From Streptomyces sp. GESEQ-4 (GTDB taxonomy: Bacteria > Actinomycetota > Actinomycetes > Streptomycetales > Streptomycetaceae), in assembly GCF_017948455.1 (NCBI RefSeq), contig NZ_JAFFSU010000001.1:558001-622000 (forward strand): a stretch of DNA of 64,000 bases, given 5' to 3'. Below the pieces are notes generated by a model that saw only the letters and a list, made by a program, of their open reading frames with translations, was not told the DNA's origin and ran no database searches. This document shows, piece by piece, positions 38,240 through 45,636 of this stretch. A program made the translations under genes and the position numbers. Each line of letters opens with the position of its first letter. Within the stretch, counting starts at the first letter, position 1.

Positions 38240-38740
38240 CGGGGCCGGCGACGCAACGGCCCGCCCACCCCGAGGCCGCCGGCCGAGGGCGGGAGGAACA
38301 GGGCCGGCGGCCGGGTTCGCGCAAGAGAGCCGCCATCTCGCGCGCGGCCTTCCGAGGTGGGCCGCCACCAGTGGACTACGCGGGGGCGTGCGCAGGGGAG
38401 CGTGCGCGGCGCACCGGCGAGTGCGCCCGATTCACACGGGGCGCGGGGAAAAACGGGAAAACAGGTGCCCAGAGGCGAGTTGCGGCCGCTTCTGACTTAC
38501 TTTCAATGAGGCGGATGTTGCTCGAGTGCCTTGTTGGTCATGAGTGTGTTGTGCAAGGGTGAACAGCGCATGTGGGGGGCATTGGCGGAGCCGCATTCGT
38601 CCTGGGGGGAACAGGGCCGGACCGGCACGCGAATTCATGCTCCCCGCGTCGTCGCCCAAAAGGTACGCACCAACACTGAGTTCCCTTTTCGGCGGCCGGA
38701 ACATCTGAGAGTCACCTGCGCGTGGGAAGGAATCCGCTCA
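38240..38740. other. Intergenic region, 501 bp, no gene seen
   Basis: No convincing coding frame. It holds the toxin operon terminator (38274-38312) and then a comparatively AT-rich stretch (about 38440-38560), which probably carries the promoter of the second sigma-like/lectin gene. A short GAACAGGGCCGG motif occurs twice, near 38296 and 38610. Open frame continues upstream from 38741 to about 38531 but lacks a signal of coding or a ribosome site. Confidence 0.5.
38274..38312 (+). terminator. Hairpin terminator after the toxin gene
   Basis: GGCCGCCGGCC (38274-38284) pairs with GGCCGGCGGCC (38302-38312), a perfect 11-bp stem with a 17-base loop, 34 bases after the toxin stop. Confidence 0.6.
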
Positions 38741-40336
38741 GTGCCCACCCCCCACCCTCCTCGCCCGCCCTACCCCCCGCCCGGCGGGGTTCCCGCAGAA
38801 TCCGACGAGGGCCTCGCCACCCGGCTGAGAGGCCGTACGGACGCCGAGGCCTCTCCGTCCGTCGCGCTGCTGATGGCGCGGCACTGGCGGCCCGCTCACG
38901 AATACGCGGTCATCTGCCTCGCCGCGAAGTCGGACGTCGCCTCCATGGTCACCGCCGCCGCGTTTCACCAGGTTCTCGACCGGCTGGCGCTCGGCGAGCC
39001 GGCCGACGCGGTGCGCCCGCGGTTCCTCGTGGCCGTGCGGGACACCGTCGGACGATGGTCGTCCGAGGAGCGAATATCCGGTGTTCTGCCGGATTTGGTG
39101 AAACCCGCCGGGGGTCGCGGCATGCGTGCCGCGAAGTCCATGACGCCGGAAAATCGCAAGCTGGCCGAGCGTTCATTCCACGCCCTTCCCGGACTCGCCC
39201 GGTGTCTGCTGTGGCACACCGAGGTCGAGGCGGAACCGATAACCGTTCCCGCCGGACTGCTGGGCATGGACATCGACACCGCGACGGCCGCTCTCGAACA
39301 GGCGCGTGAAAAATTCCGCGAGGGTTGTGTACACGCTCATCGGGAACTCGCACCGAGCAAGGATTGCCGCTTCTACAACCGACTCCTCGATGTCCCGATC
39401 CGCCGGGGCGGCGCACTGCTTCCGGATGTTCAGCAGCATCTCGGAGAGTGCCGCTACTGCCGTTTCGCCGCCGAACAACTGAGTCATTTCGAGAGCGGAT
39501 TGGGTGTGCTGCTCGTCGAGGCCGTGCTCGGCTGGGGAGCGCGCCGCTATCTCGACTCCCGTCCCGGCCGCGCCGAGCAGGCCACGCGGGCACGCGGCTC
39601 CGGCCGGCACGGCAGAGCGCGCCAGCGGATCCTGTCCCGTGTCCCCGCGCCGGCCCGTCGTCGTATCGCCGATGTCCCGCGGCCCACCCGGGCGCTGCTC
39701 ACGAGCGTGGGTATCGCCTCCGCCGGGCTCTTGGCGGGTGTGCTGGTCTCCAGCCTGTGGGCCACGGACGGCGTAACCGACCCGACCGAGTCCGCCGCCG
39801 CGACCGGTGCCCCGGAAACGACCACCCGGCCGGGCACCGCCCAACTCCCCACCGCCCCCCTGCAGTCCACGCTGCGCAACGAGGCCGCGAACCTGTGCCT
39901 GGACATCCGCGGCGAGGTCAAGGCCGGCGCCGGGACCGAACTGGCCGCCTGCTCGTCCGACGCGACCCAGCAGTGGTCGTACGAGGTCGACGGACTGCTG
40001 CGCAGCGTGGCGGATCCGAACCTGTGCCTGGACTCGCGAGCGGACGCCGGTGTCGTCATCCTCGGCACCTGCGCCCCCGACGACTCCGAGCGCGGCGACG
40101 ACGTCCGCTACGACCTCACCGTGCGGGGCGAGTTGCTGGCCCGCTGGCAGGAGGGGCTCGCGCTGACGTCCACCACCAAGGACGAGGGCGCCGACATCGT
40201 CGTCAAGGTCCGTGACGGTTCCGCCGAGCAGCGCTGGCTGACCGACCGGGCGTCGGCCGACACCGGGTCGCTGTCGATCGCCGGGACCGACGTCCCCTCC
40301 GTGCCGCCCACCCGGCTCACCGGCCGGACGGCCTGA
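38741..40336 (+). CDS. Membrane-spanning ECF-sigma-like / zinc anti-sigma / ricin-lectin fusion protein (copy 2)
   Basis: A 531-residue paralogue of the protein at 21295 with the same order of parts. There is a Pro-rich start, a degenerate sigma region 2 (about 45-115, ARHWRPAHEYAVICLAAKSD), region 4-like LPGLARCLLWHTEVEAEP and TAALEQAREKFREGCVHAH, and zinc motif H233, C237, C240 at identical positions. The transmembrane helix is near 318-340 (LTSVGIASAGLLAGVLVSS) and a ricin-type lectin follows (LCLDIRG, QQWSYE, CLDSR). The Tyr/Gly tail of copy 1 is missing. GTG 38741 has GGAAGGA about 10 bases upstream. Conserved AEAVLGWGAR follows the zinc site in both. Sensor or regulator role inferred. 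Confidence 0.8.
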   Translation: MPTPHPPRPPYPPPGGVPAESDEGLATRLRGRTDAEASPSVALLMARHWRPAHEYAVICLAAKSDVASMVTAAAFHQVLDRLALGEPADAVRPRFLVAVRDTVGRWSSEERISGVLPDLVKPAGGRGMRAAKSMTPENRKLAERSFHALPGLARCLLWHTEVEAEPITVPAGLLGMDIDTATAALEQAREKFREGCVHAHRELAPSKDCRFYNRLLDVPIRRGGALLPDVQQHLGECRYCRFAAEQLSHFESGLGVLLVEAVLGWGARRYLDSRPGRAEQATRARGSGRHGRARQRILSRVPAPARRRIADVPRPTRALLTSVGIASAGLLAGVLVSSLWATDGVTDPTESAAATGAPETTTRPGTAQLPTAPLQSTLRNEAANLCLDIRGEVKAGAGTELAACSSDATQQWSYEVDGLLRSVADPNLCLDSRADAGVVILGTCAPDDSERGDDVRYDLTVRGELLARWQEGLALTSTTKDEGADIVVKVRDGSAEQRWLTDRASADTGSLSIAGTDVPSVPPTRLTGRTA

Positions 40337-40353
40337 GGGGGCGCGGCTTCCGG

Positions 40354-41334
40354 CTAACTCACCACGTCCTGCGGGGGGTTGCCCGCCAGGAACCCGGCCA
40401 CGTTCTGGACGGCGGCCAGGGCGATCCGGATCAGCGTCTCCCGGGTGACCCCCGCGGTGTGCGGGGAGAGCACCACGTTCGGGGCTTTGAGCAGACGCAG
40501 CGCCGGGGTGGGCGGTTCGGGGTCGAAGACGTCGATGCCCGCCCCGGCCAGGGCGCCCCGCTCCAGCGCGTCGGCGAGGGCGTCCTGGTCGATCAGGGCA
40601 CCCCGGGCGGTGTTGATCACGAACGCGGTCGGCTTGAGGAGCGCGAGGCGTTCGGCGTTCAGCAGCTGCCGGGTCTCCTCGGTGAGGGGCGTGTGCAGGG
40701 AGACGTAGTCGGCGGTGCGCAGCAGCTCGTCGAGCGGCACATGACGGGCGCCGCCGAGGCGGGCTGCCGTCTCCGGCGGCACGGGGCGCCGCCCGGCGTA
40801 GACGACGGTCATGTCGAACGCGACCGCGCGCCGGGCGACTTCCTGCCCGATCTGCCCCAGGCCCACGATGCCGAGGGTCTTGCCGGACAACTCGGTGAGG
40901 GAGCTCTGCAGCCGGGGGAGCGCCCAGTCGGCCTCGACGAGGGCGGTGTGCGCGGGGATCAGCTGCTTGGCCAGGGCGAGCATGAGGGCGAAGGTCTGCT
41001 CGGCGACGTTCTGCGCCTCGGCGCCGCTGGAGCCGATCGTGCAGACGGGCACGGAGCGGGCGCGGGCGGCGGTCACGTCGACGTAGTCGAAGCCGTGGCT
41101 GGCGCACTGCACCAGCTCCAACTCCGGTGCGGCGGCGAGATGTTCGACGGTCACCGGGGCGAGCGCCGTCACGATGACGTGCGCCGCGCGCAGGGCGGCG
41201 GGGTCCTCGTCGGTGGCCTCGACGACGGTGACGTGCGCCTCGCCGGAGAGCAGGCCGGCGAGTCCGGCTCCGGTCGCCCGGCCGCCGACGTGGGGTGGGA
41301 CGACGGCGAGGACGTTCTTCTTCGCGTCGGTCAT
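40354..41334 (-). CDS. D-isomer-specific 2-hydroxyacid dehydrogenase
   Basis: A 326-residue NAD(P)-dependent dehydrogenase. The dinucleotide motif is GIVGLGQIGQEVARRA near residue 150. Catalytic Arg is in NTARGALID, Glu in the following DVFDPEPP segment, and His in LSPHTAG. It interconverts 2-oxo and D-2-hydroxy acids; the substrate is not determined. It overlaps the upstream alpha-hydroxyacid oxidase by 4 bp (ATGA), so the two act in one operon, one probably making a 2-oxo acid from an L-hydroxy acid and the other reducing it. Confidence 0.92.
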   Translation of the reverse strand: MTDAKKNVLAVVPPHVGGRATGAGLAGLLSGEAHVTVVEATDEDPAALRAAHVIVTALAPVTVEHLAAAPELELVQCASHGFDYVDVTAARARSVPVCTIGSSGAEAQNVAEQTFALMLALAKQLIPAHTALVEADWALPRLQSSLTELSGKTLGIVGLGQIGQEVARRAVAFDMTVVYAGRRPVPPETAARLGGARHVPLDELLRTADYVSLHTPLTEETRQLLNAERLALLKPTAFVINTARGALIDQDALADALERGALAGAGIDVFDPEPPTPALRLLKAPNVVLSPHTAGVTRETLIRIALAAVQNVAGFLAGNPPQDVVS

Positions 41335-42509
41335 GCGGGGTCCTCGACGAGGTCGGCGGGGCCCACCGTGGCGGGCGTGGCGTGTCCGGACAGGGCGAGG
41401 GTGAGGTCGAACTCCGCGAGCAGACAGCGGATCACATGCTCGACGCCCGCCTGTCCGTCGAGGCCGAGCCCGTAGACGTACGGCCGTCCGACCAGCACCG
41501 CCCGCGCGCCGAGCGCGAGCGCCTTGAAGACGTCGTCGCCGGTGCGCACCCCGCTGTCGAAGAGGACGGTCAGCCGGTCGCCGACGGCTTCGACGACCCG
41601 GGGCAGCGCGTCGGCCGCGGCGACGGAGCCGGCGACCTGGCGCCCGCCGTGGTTGGACACCACGACCCCGTCCATCCCGGCGTCGGCGGCGAGCCGGGCG
41701 TCGTCGGGGTGCAGGATGCCCTTGAGGACGATCGGTCCGTCCCAGTTCTCCCGCAGGAACGCCAGGTCGGGCCAGGTCTTGCCGGGATCCGCGAACATGC
41801 CGACGAAGTGCATCACCGCCGCGTTCGGATCCTCGTGCACCGGCTTGGCCAGGCCCGCCTGGAACGCCGGGTCCGAGAAGTAGTTGGCGGTGCCCACGCC
41901 GTGCAGGAACGGCAGATACGCCTGGTCGAGGTCGCGGGGCCGCCACGCCAGCATCGGCGTGTCCAGCGTGACGACCAGCACCGAGAACCCGCTCGCCTTG
42001 GCCCGGTTCAGGAAACTCCGGGTCACCTCGCGGTCCTTGGCCCAGTACAGCTGGAACCAGCGCTCGGCATCGCCCATCGCCTCGGCGACCTGCTCGATCG
42101 GCGTGCTCGACGCGGACGACAGGATGTACGGCACGCCCTGCGCGGCGGCGGCACGGGCAGCGGCCGACTCCGCGTCCGGGTGCATGATCGACAGCACGCC
42201 GACCGGCGCCAGCGCCAACGGGGCGGGCAGCGCGCGGCCCAGCACCTCGACCGACAGATCCCGCTCGTGCACGTCCCGCAGCATGCGCGGCACGATCCGG
42301 CGGCGCGCCAAAGCGGCCCGGTTGGCACGCGCCGTGCTCCCGTCGCCGGCACTGCCCGCCACATAGCCGACGGGGCCGGGACCGAGCCGCTGCTCGGTCA
42401 GCTCCTCCAGCCGGGTCAGATCGGTGGGCAGCCGGGGTACGGCGCCCGACATGCCGTTGAGGTAGATCTCGTACTGGAAGTCGGCCCAGTGCTTGCCCAT
42501 CTCCTGCAT
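41331..42509 (-). CDS. FMN-dependent alpha-hydroxy-acid oxidase (lactate 2-monooxygenase-like)
   Basis: A 392-residue TIM-barrel flavoenzyme of the glycolate/lactate/mandelate oxidase family. The catalytic His and Arg are in VVSNHGGRQVAGS. FMN-binding segments are LALAPVGVLSIMHPDAE, LFDSGVRTGDDVFKAL and GARAVLVGRPYVYGL. Long insertions around YLPFLHGVGTANYFSDPAF resemble lactate monooxygenases rather than glycolate oxidase. ATG 42509 has GAGAGG upstream. First gene of a two-gene operon with the dehydrogenase. Confidence 0.9.
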   Translation of the reverse strand: MQEMGKHWADFQYEIYLNGMSGAVPRLPTDLTRLEELTEQRLGPGPVGYVAGSAGDGSTARANRAALARRRIVPRMLRDVHERDLSVEVLGRALPAPLALAPVGVLSIMHPDAESAAARAAAAQGVPYILSSASSTPIEQVAEAMGDAERWFQLYWAKDREVTRSFLNRAKASGFSVLVVTLDTPMLAWRPRDLDQAYLPFLHGVGTANYFSDPAFQAGLAKPVHEDPNAAVMHFVGMFADPGKTWPDLAFLRENWDGPIVLKGILHPDDARLAADAGMDGVVVSNHGGRQVAGSVAAADALPRVVEAVGDRLTVLFDSGVRTGDDVFKALALGARAVLVGRPYVYGLGLDGQAGVEHVIRCLLAEFDLTLALSGHATPATVGPADLVEDPA

Positions 42510-42574
42510 CCCGCCTCTCGTCGCTGAGAACGCGCAGTACGCCGACCATACCGACCGGTAGGCAGACGGGACGA

Positions 42575-42695
42575 TCAGGGTCGGGTCACCGACTCGCGCA
42601 GGACACGGGCGAGTTCGCGCGGCTGGGAGAACAACGGCCAGTGGCCGGTGTCGAGCAGGTATGTGATGTACGTGGCCGGCACCTCGGCGATGCCT
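42575..42695 (-). pseudogene. Remnant of an alpha/beta-hydrolase C-terminus
   Basis: On the reverse strand an open frame ending at the TGA 42575-42577 reads TYITYLLDTGHWPLFSQP then RELARVLRESVTRP. This is the typical end of an alpha/beta hydrolase, including the catalytic-His region DTGHWP. No start or nucleophile half remains: the upstream side runs directly into the stop of the RHH-like gene at 42698. It is a decayed or truncated gene. Confidence 0.6.
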
Positions 42696-42697
42696 CC

Positions 42698-43249
42698 CTA
42701 CTCGCCGTCTGCCGGGGTGTCCTCGGGTTCCGTGTCGGGGCCCTGGGCGCGCACCCGCTGGACGTGTTCCAGGGAGTCCCTGAGTTCGGCGAGCCAGTCG
42801 TCGGTGTGGCGCTGGACCAGGCGTACGCACCAGGCGAGGGCGTCGCTGCGGCTGCGGGCGACTCCGGCGGCGATGAGCGTGTCCAGGACCTGACGTTCGG
42901 GCTGGCGCAGCCGGGTCATGACCGGTGCGGCGATATGCGTGAACAGGGTGCGCTCACCGCCGCACTCCACGCCCCAGGACACCTTCCGGCGGAACCGGTG
43001 CTCGGCGTCGCGGGCCACCGCGATCCGGGCCTCGCGGGTGCGCTCCCGGAACTCCTCGATCCGGCCCTGCACGGCCGCCTCCCGCTCGGCCGCCGGGGCG
43101 TCCTCCGCCAGGCGCGGTTCGGCGATCCGGCCGATGACGGTGATCTCCTCGCGGTCCACCATCACCTCGACCAGCTCTTCGAAGAGGTCGTCGGGCAGTC
43201 GGCCGGCGAACCAGCCGCGCAGCTTCTCTCGTTGCTCTGTCGTAATCAT
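42698..43249 (-). CDS. Conserved protein with RHH-like C-terminal segment
   Basis: A 183-residue acidic, Arg/Glu-rich soluble protein. The N-terminal part (TTEQREKLRGWFAGRLPDDL) and the helical middle (RIEEFRERTREARIAVARDA) are not assigned. Near residues 120-145 QVLDTLIAAGVARSRSDALAW resembles the helix pair of actinobacterial ribbon-helix-helix proteins. A dyad abuts the start codon, suggesting autoregulation. It follows SSI upstream region in divergent orientation. Function unknown; a DNA-binding role is only suggested. Confidence 0.7.
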   Translation of the reverse strand: MITTEQREKLRGWFAGRLPDDLFEELVEVMVDREEITVIGRIAEPRLAEDAPAAEREAAVQGRIEEFRERTREARIAVARDAEHRFRRKVSWGVECGGERTLFTHIAAPVMTRLRQPERQVLDTLIAAGVARSRSDALAWCVRLVQRHTDDWLAELRDSLEHVQRVRAQGPDTEPEDTPADGE

Positions 43250-43263
43250 GTAATGACGATTAC
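43250..43263. promoter_or_regulatory. GTAAT-N4-ATTAC dyad at the start of the RHH-like gene
   Basis: GTAATGACGATTAC touches the ATG at 43249, and another GTAATC lies just inside the gene (43242-43247). An operator here would block translation start or transcription of the gene that carries it. Confidence 0.5.
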
Positions 43264-43575
43264 TCCGTTCCGGCGCGAAGGCAAGGGGTCGCGGCGGAAG
43301 TGCGCCGAGGGCTGAACCGGAATGTTTCAGGACGATTAACGAGCACCGGGAAACCGGCCACTCAAGCGCTTTCGGTGATCAAGAGTGGCTTGGCCATGGG
43401 CATGAAACGTTCGAATTCCGTGACTTCGCGCCACTGATTCAATACGCAAGGTTACTGAAACCCATGGGTTCGATGTGACCTGCGGCGGCGGACTCGGCAG
43501 ACTCGCGCTCGCCGATCCGGCACCGATCGAGCCGGCTGAGGCAGACCCTCTTTTTCGAGCGGAAGGATGCACACA
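43264..43575. other. Intergenic region upstream of the subtilisin inhibitor gene
   Basis: About 310 bp without a coding frame and less GC-rich than its surroundings (for example 43320-43460). It must hold the inhibitor promoter. TTTCAG near 43325 and CTGAAA near 43455 could pair but are far apart. No recognised operator. Confidence 0.4.
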
Positions 43576-44007
43576 ATGCGGAACACCGCGCGCTGGGCAG
43601 CGACTCTCGGCCTCACGGCCACCGCCGTCTGCGGGCCCCTCATGGGGGCCGCGCTCGCCACCCCGGCCGCCCCCGCCTCGCTCTACGCCCCCTCGGCGCT
43701 GGTACTCACCGCCGGCCACGGCGAGAGCGCGGCCACCGTCACACCGGAACGCGCGGTCACCCTGACCTGCGCTCCGAAGGCCTCCGGCACCCATCCGGTG
43801 GCCGCCGACGCCTGCGCCGAACTGCGCGGAGCGGACGGTGACTTCGACGCACTGAAGAGCAAGGACGGTGTGCTGTGCACCAAGCAGTACGACCCGGTGG
43901 TCGTCACCGTCGAGGGCGTCTGGCAGGGCAAGCGCGTCTCCTATGAGCGGACCTTCGGCAACGAGTGCGTGAAGAACTCCTACGGGGCGAGTGTCTTCGC
44001 GTTCTGA
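43576..44007 (+). CDS. Secreted subtilisin inhibitor (SSI family) with Lys at P1
   Basis: A 143-residue precursor. The signal peptide ([19 protein letters not shown], cleavage after ALA) is followed by the SSI domain (about residues 33-143): LVLTAGHGE near its start, [19 protein letters not shown] and [20 protein letters not shown]. The four disulfide cysteines are in place. The reactive loop reads CTKQYDP, so P1 is Lys, the plasminostreptin-like state that inhibits trypsin-type as well as subtilisin proteases. ATG 43576 is preferred over 43567 because AAGGA is correctly spaced. A long terminator follows. Confidence 0.95.
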   Translation: MRNTARWAATLGLTATAVCGPLMGAALATPAAPASLYAPSALVLTAGHGESAATVTPERAVTLTCAPKASGTHPVAADACAELRGADGDFDALKSKDGVLCTKQYDPVVVTVEGVWQGKRVSYERTFGNECVKNSYGASVFAF

Positions 44008-44099
44008 GGGACCGGGATCGCACGGGCCCCGTGATCACCAGCAGGGCACGTAGCTGGGGAGTGCGGACCCTGTGACGGGGCCCCTGTGATCTCGCACAA

Positions 44100-44132
44100 G
44101 GCCGGCGGGCGGAGTGGGGCCGCCCGCCGGCC
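44100..44132. terminator. Bidirectional hairpin terminator between SSI and STAS genes
   Basis: GGCCGGCGGGCGG (44100-44112) and CCGCCCGCCGGCC (44120-44132) form a perfect 13-bp stem with a 7-base loop between two convergent genes. Confidence 0.85.
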
Positions 44133-44139
44133 CGCAAGC

Positions 44140-44616
44140 TCACTCCCGGTCCTCCGGGGGACCGGGAAGCTTCTCCGGGACACTTGGCAGTTCCTCCGGG
44201 ACACCCGGAAGTTCTTCCGGGACGCCGGGAAGCGGAGGGAACCGGTCCAGCAGGCCCGATGCGCGCAGCAGCCGGCGCAGCAATGGATCGTCCGCGACGA
44301 TCCGCAGCCGGCCACCGCGTGCCACGGCGCGTTCCTCGGCCCGGCACAGCACGCGCAGGCCGGAGCAGTCGAAGAAGTCCACACTTCGCAGATCGACCAG
44401 CACATCCGGCTCCGGCCCCGCGGTCGCCGCGTCGAGATGCTCCGCGAGGAACCCCGCGGTCGCCAGATCGATGTCACCGGCCGCCTCGACCACGGTGAAC
44501 GGACCGTGCGAGCGGGTCAGGGCATGAGTGTTCGGCGCGGGCCGCGCCGTTCTGAAGGCGTCCACGACCGTGCCCTCGGCCCGCTCGCGGGCGCGGTCGT
44601 CTGCTTCCGGCGTCAT
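44140..44616 (-). CDS. STAS-domain anti-anti-sigma-like protein with PEEL repeat tail
   Basis: A 158-residue protein. The STAS domain spans about residues 30-125, with PFTVVEAAGDIDLATAG and the phospho-site region VDLRSVDFFDCSGLRVL, where the Ser of DCSG is the usual phosphorylated residue. Such proteins are targets of SpoIIE-type phosphatases, three of which occur in this window. The tail (about 130-158) is a heptad-like repeat of PGVPEEL-type units encoded by 21-bp repeats (about 44150-44232). ATG 44616 has GGAG 6 bases upstream. Confidence 0.88.
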   Translation of the reverse strand: MTPEADDRARERAEGTVVDAFRTARPAPNTHALTRSHGPFTVVEAAGDIDLATAGFLAEHLDAATAGPEPDVLVDLRSVDFFDCSGLRVLCRAEERAVARGGRLRIVADDPLLRRLLRASGLLDRFPPLPGVPEELPGVPEELPSVPEKLPGPPEDRE

Positions 44617-44741
44617 GTCCGCTCCACCTCTACAGGGGGCGTATTCGATCTCGGTAGGTACCCCGCCGCGGTCTTGACCATCCCTGTGGAGCGGCCCTGC
44701 AAGATCTGGTTCACCCGACCCGGTGAATTTCCCTTGCGGGC

Positions 44742-44758
44742 ATTGACTTTCTGTCAAT
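44742..44758. promoter_or_regulatory. TTGAC-N5-GTCAA palindrome upstream of the STAS gene
   Basis: ATTGACTTTCTGTCAAT matches the palindrome at 21119-21133 in 14 of 15 shared positions. It overlaps the stop codon of the CDGSH gene and lies about 125 bp before the STAS start. Confidence 0.5.
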
Positions 44759-44969
44759 CCTCGGATGTACGTCGAGTCCGCCTGCGGTGGCTCGTGTCGC
44801 ACCAGGGGTAACGGCGGCTGCGCCGGCAGGTGCACAGGGCGACCCGGAAGCGGTCGGAGGTGACGGTGGTGCCGTCCTCCAGTTCCACCTCGACGGGTCC
44901 GTCCACGAGGAGTGGGCCCGGCTCGTGGAGGGTGAGACGGCGCGGTCGGTCAGCGGGGGCGTTCGGCAC
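44754..44969 (-). CDS. CDGSH-type [2Fe-2S] protein
   Basis: A 71-residue mitoNEET-like protein. The three-Cys, one-His cluster motif is visible as ALCTCRRSRRYPWCDTSH near residues 45-60, with Thr in the place of Gly in CDGSH. Preceded by LEDGTTVTSDRFR. These proteins bind a redox-active, acid-labile cluster. It starts at a GTG inside the end of the methyltransferase gene (20-bp overlap), the last gene of a three-gene operon. Partner and role unknown. Confidence 0.92.
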   Translation of the reverse strand: MPNAPADRPRRLTLHEPGPLLVDGPVEVELEDGTTVTSDRFRVALCTCRRSRRYPWCDTSHRRRTRRTSED

Positions 44970-45615
44970 GGATGACCACCAGCTCTTCCTTGTCCTGGGC
45001 CGCGCTCAGCAGGCCCCGCTCACGCAGCCAGTCCTGCCGGGCGCGCAGCACCGGGCCGAACGCGATGCGCCTCCGCACTGTCACGGCGGTCCTCAGGCCC
45101 GATCCACGCAGATACGCGAGGGTGCGGCCGGGACCGCTCAGCGCGGAGTGCACGACCAGCAGGACTCCGCCCGGGCGCAGCAGGGCGGGTGCCTCCCGGC
45201 AGAGCGGGTCGAGGACGAACCGGCCGTCGCGGCCCGCGTCCCACGACCGCGCCCCGCCGCTATGCCGCGGCCGGGCGTCGGGCGCCGGTACGTACGGCGG
45301 GTTGGCGAGGATGAGGTCGAACTTCTGCTCGCGCACCGGGGCGAACAGATCCCCGTGCCGGATACGGATCGGAAGTCCGGCCAGCCAGGCGTTCAGCCGT
45401 GCGGTCCACACCGCCAGCCATGACACGTCCACCGCGGTCACCAGGGTGCCCCGGCGCGCGGCCTGGAGCGCCAGCGCACCCGTCCCGGTGCCCACGTCGA
45501 GAACCTCCGCGTTCGGCGGGAGCCGTTCCTGGGACAGGGCTCCGGCCAGCAGCGCGGTGTCGTCCTGCGGGGCGTACACGCCGGGTGGGGAGAGCGGAAG
45601 CGCCAGAGCGTTCAT
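44950..45615 (-). CDS. HemK2/MTQ2-type class I methyltransferase
   Basis: A 221-residue SAM-dependent methyltransferase. The SAM motif is EVLDVGTGTGALALQAA near residue 40 and the catalytic motif is LILANPPYVPAP, the NPPY of HemK-like enzymes that methylate glutamine amides in proteins. It is shorter than PrmC because the N-terminal release-factor domain is missing, as in the HemK2/MTQ2 group. Substrate unknown here; the diiron protein 21 bp upstream and the CDGSH protein that overlaps it are candidates. Confidence 0.9.
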   Translation of the reverse strand: MNALALPLSPPGVYAPQDDTALLAGALSQERLPPNAEVLDVGTGTGALALQAARRGTLVTAVDVSWLAVWTARLNAWLAGLPIRIRHGDLFAPVREQKFDLILANPPYVPAPDARPRHSGGARSWDAGRDGRFVLDPLCREAPALLRPGGVLLVVHSALSGPGRTLAYLRGSGLRTAVTVRRRIAFGPVLRARQDWLRERGLLSAAQDKEELVVIRAERPR

Positions 45616-45636
45616 GCCTCCCAGGTACCCCTCATT

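Noticed and set aside
38531..38740. An upstream ATG at 38531 for the second lectin fusion gene
   Set aside because: The extra 70 codons lack coding character and a ribosome site; GTG 38741 aligns the zinc motif exactly with copy 1.
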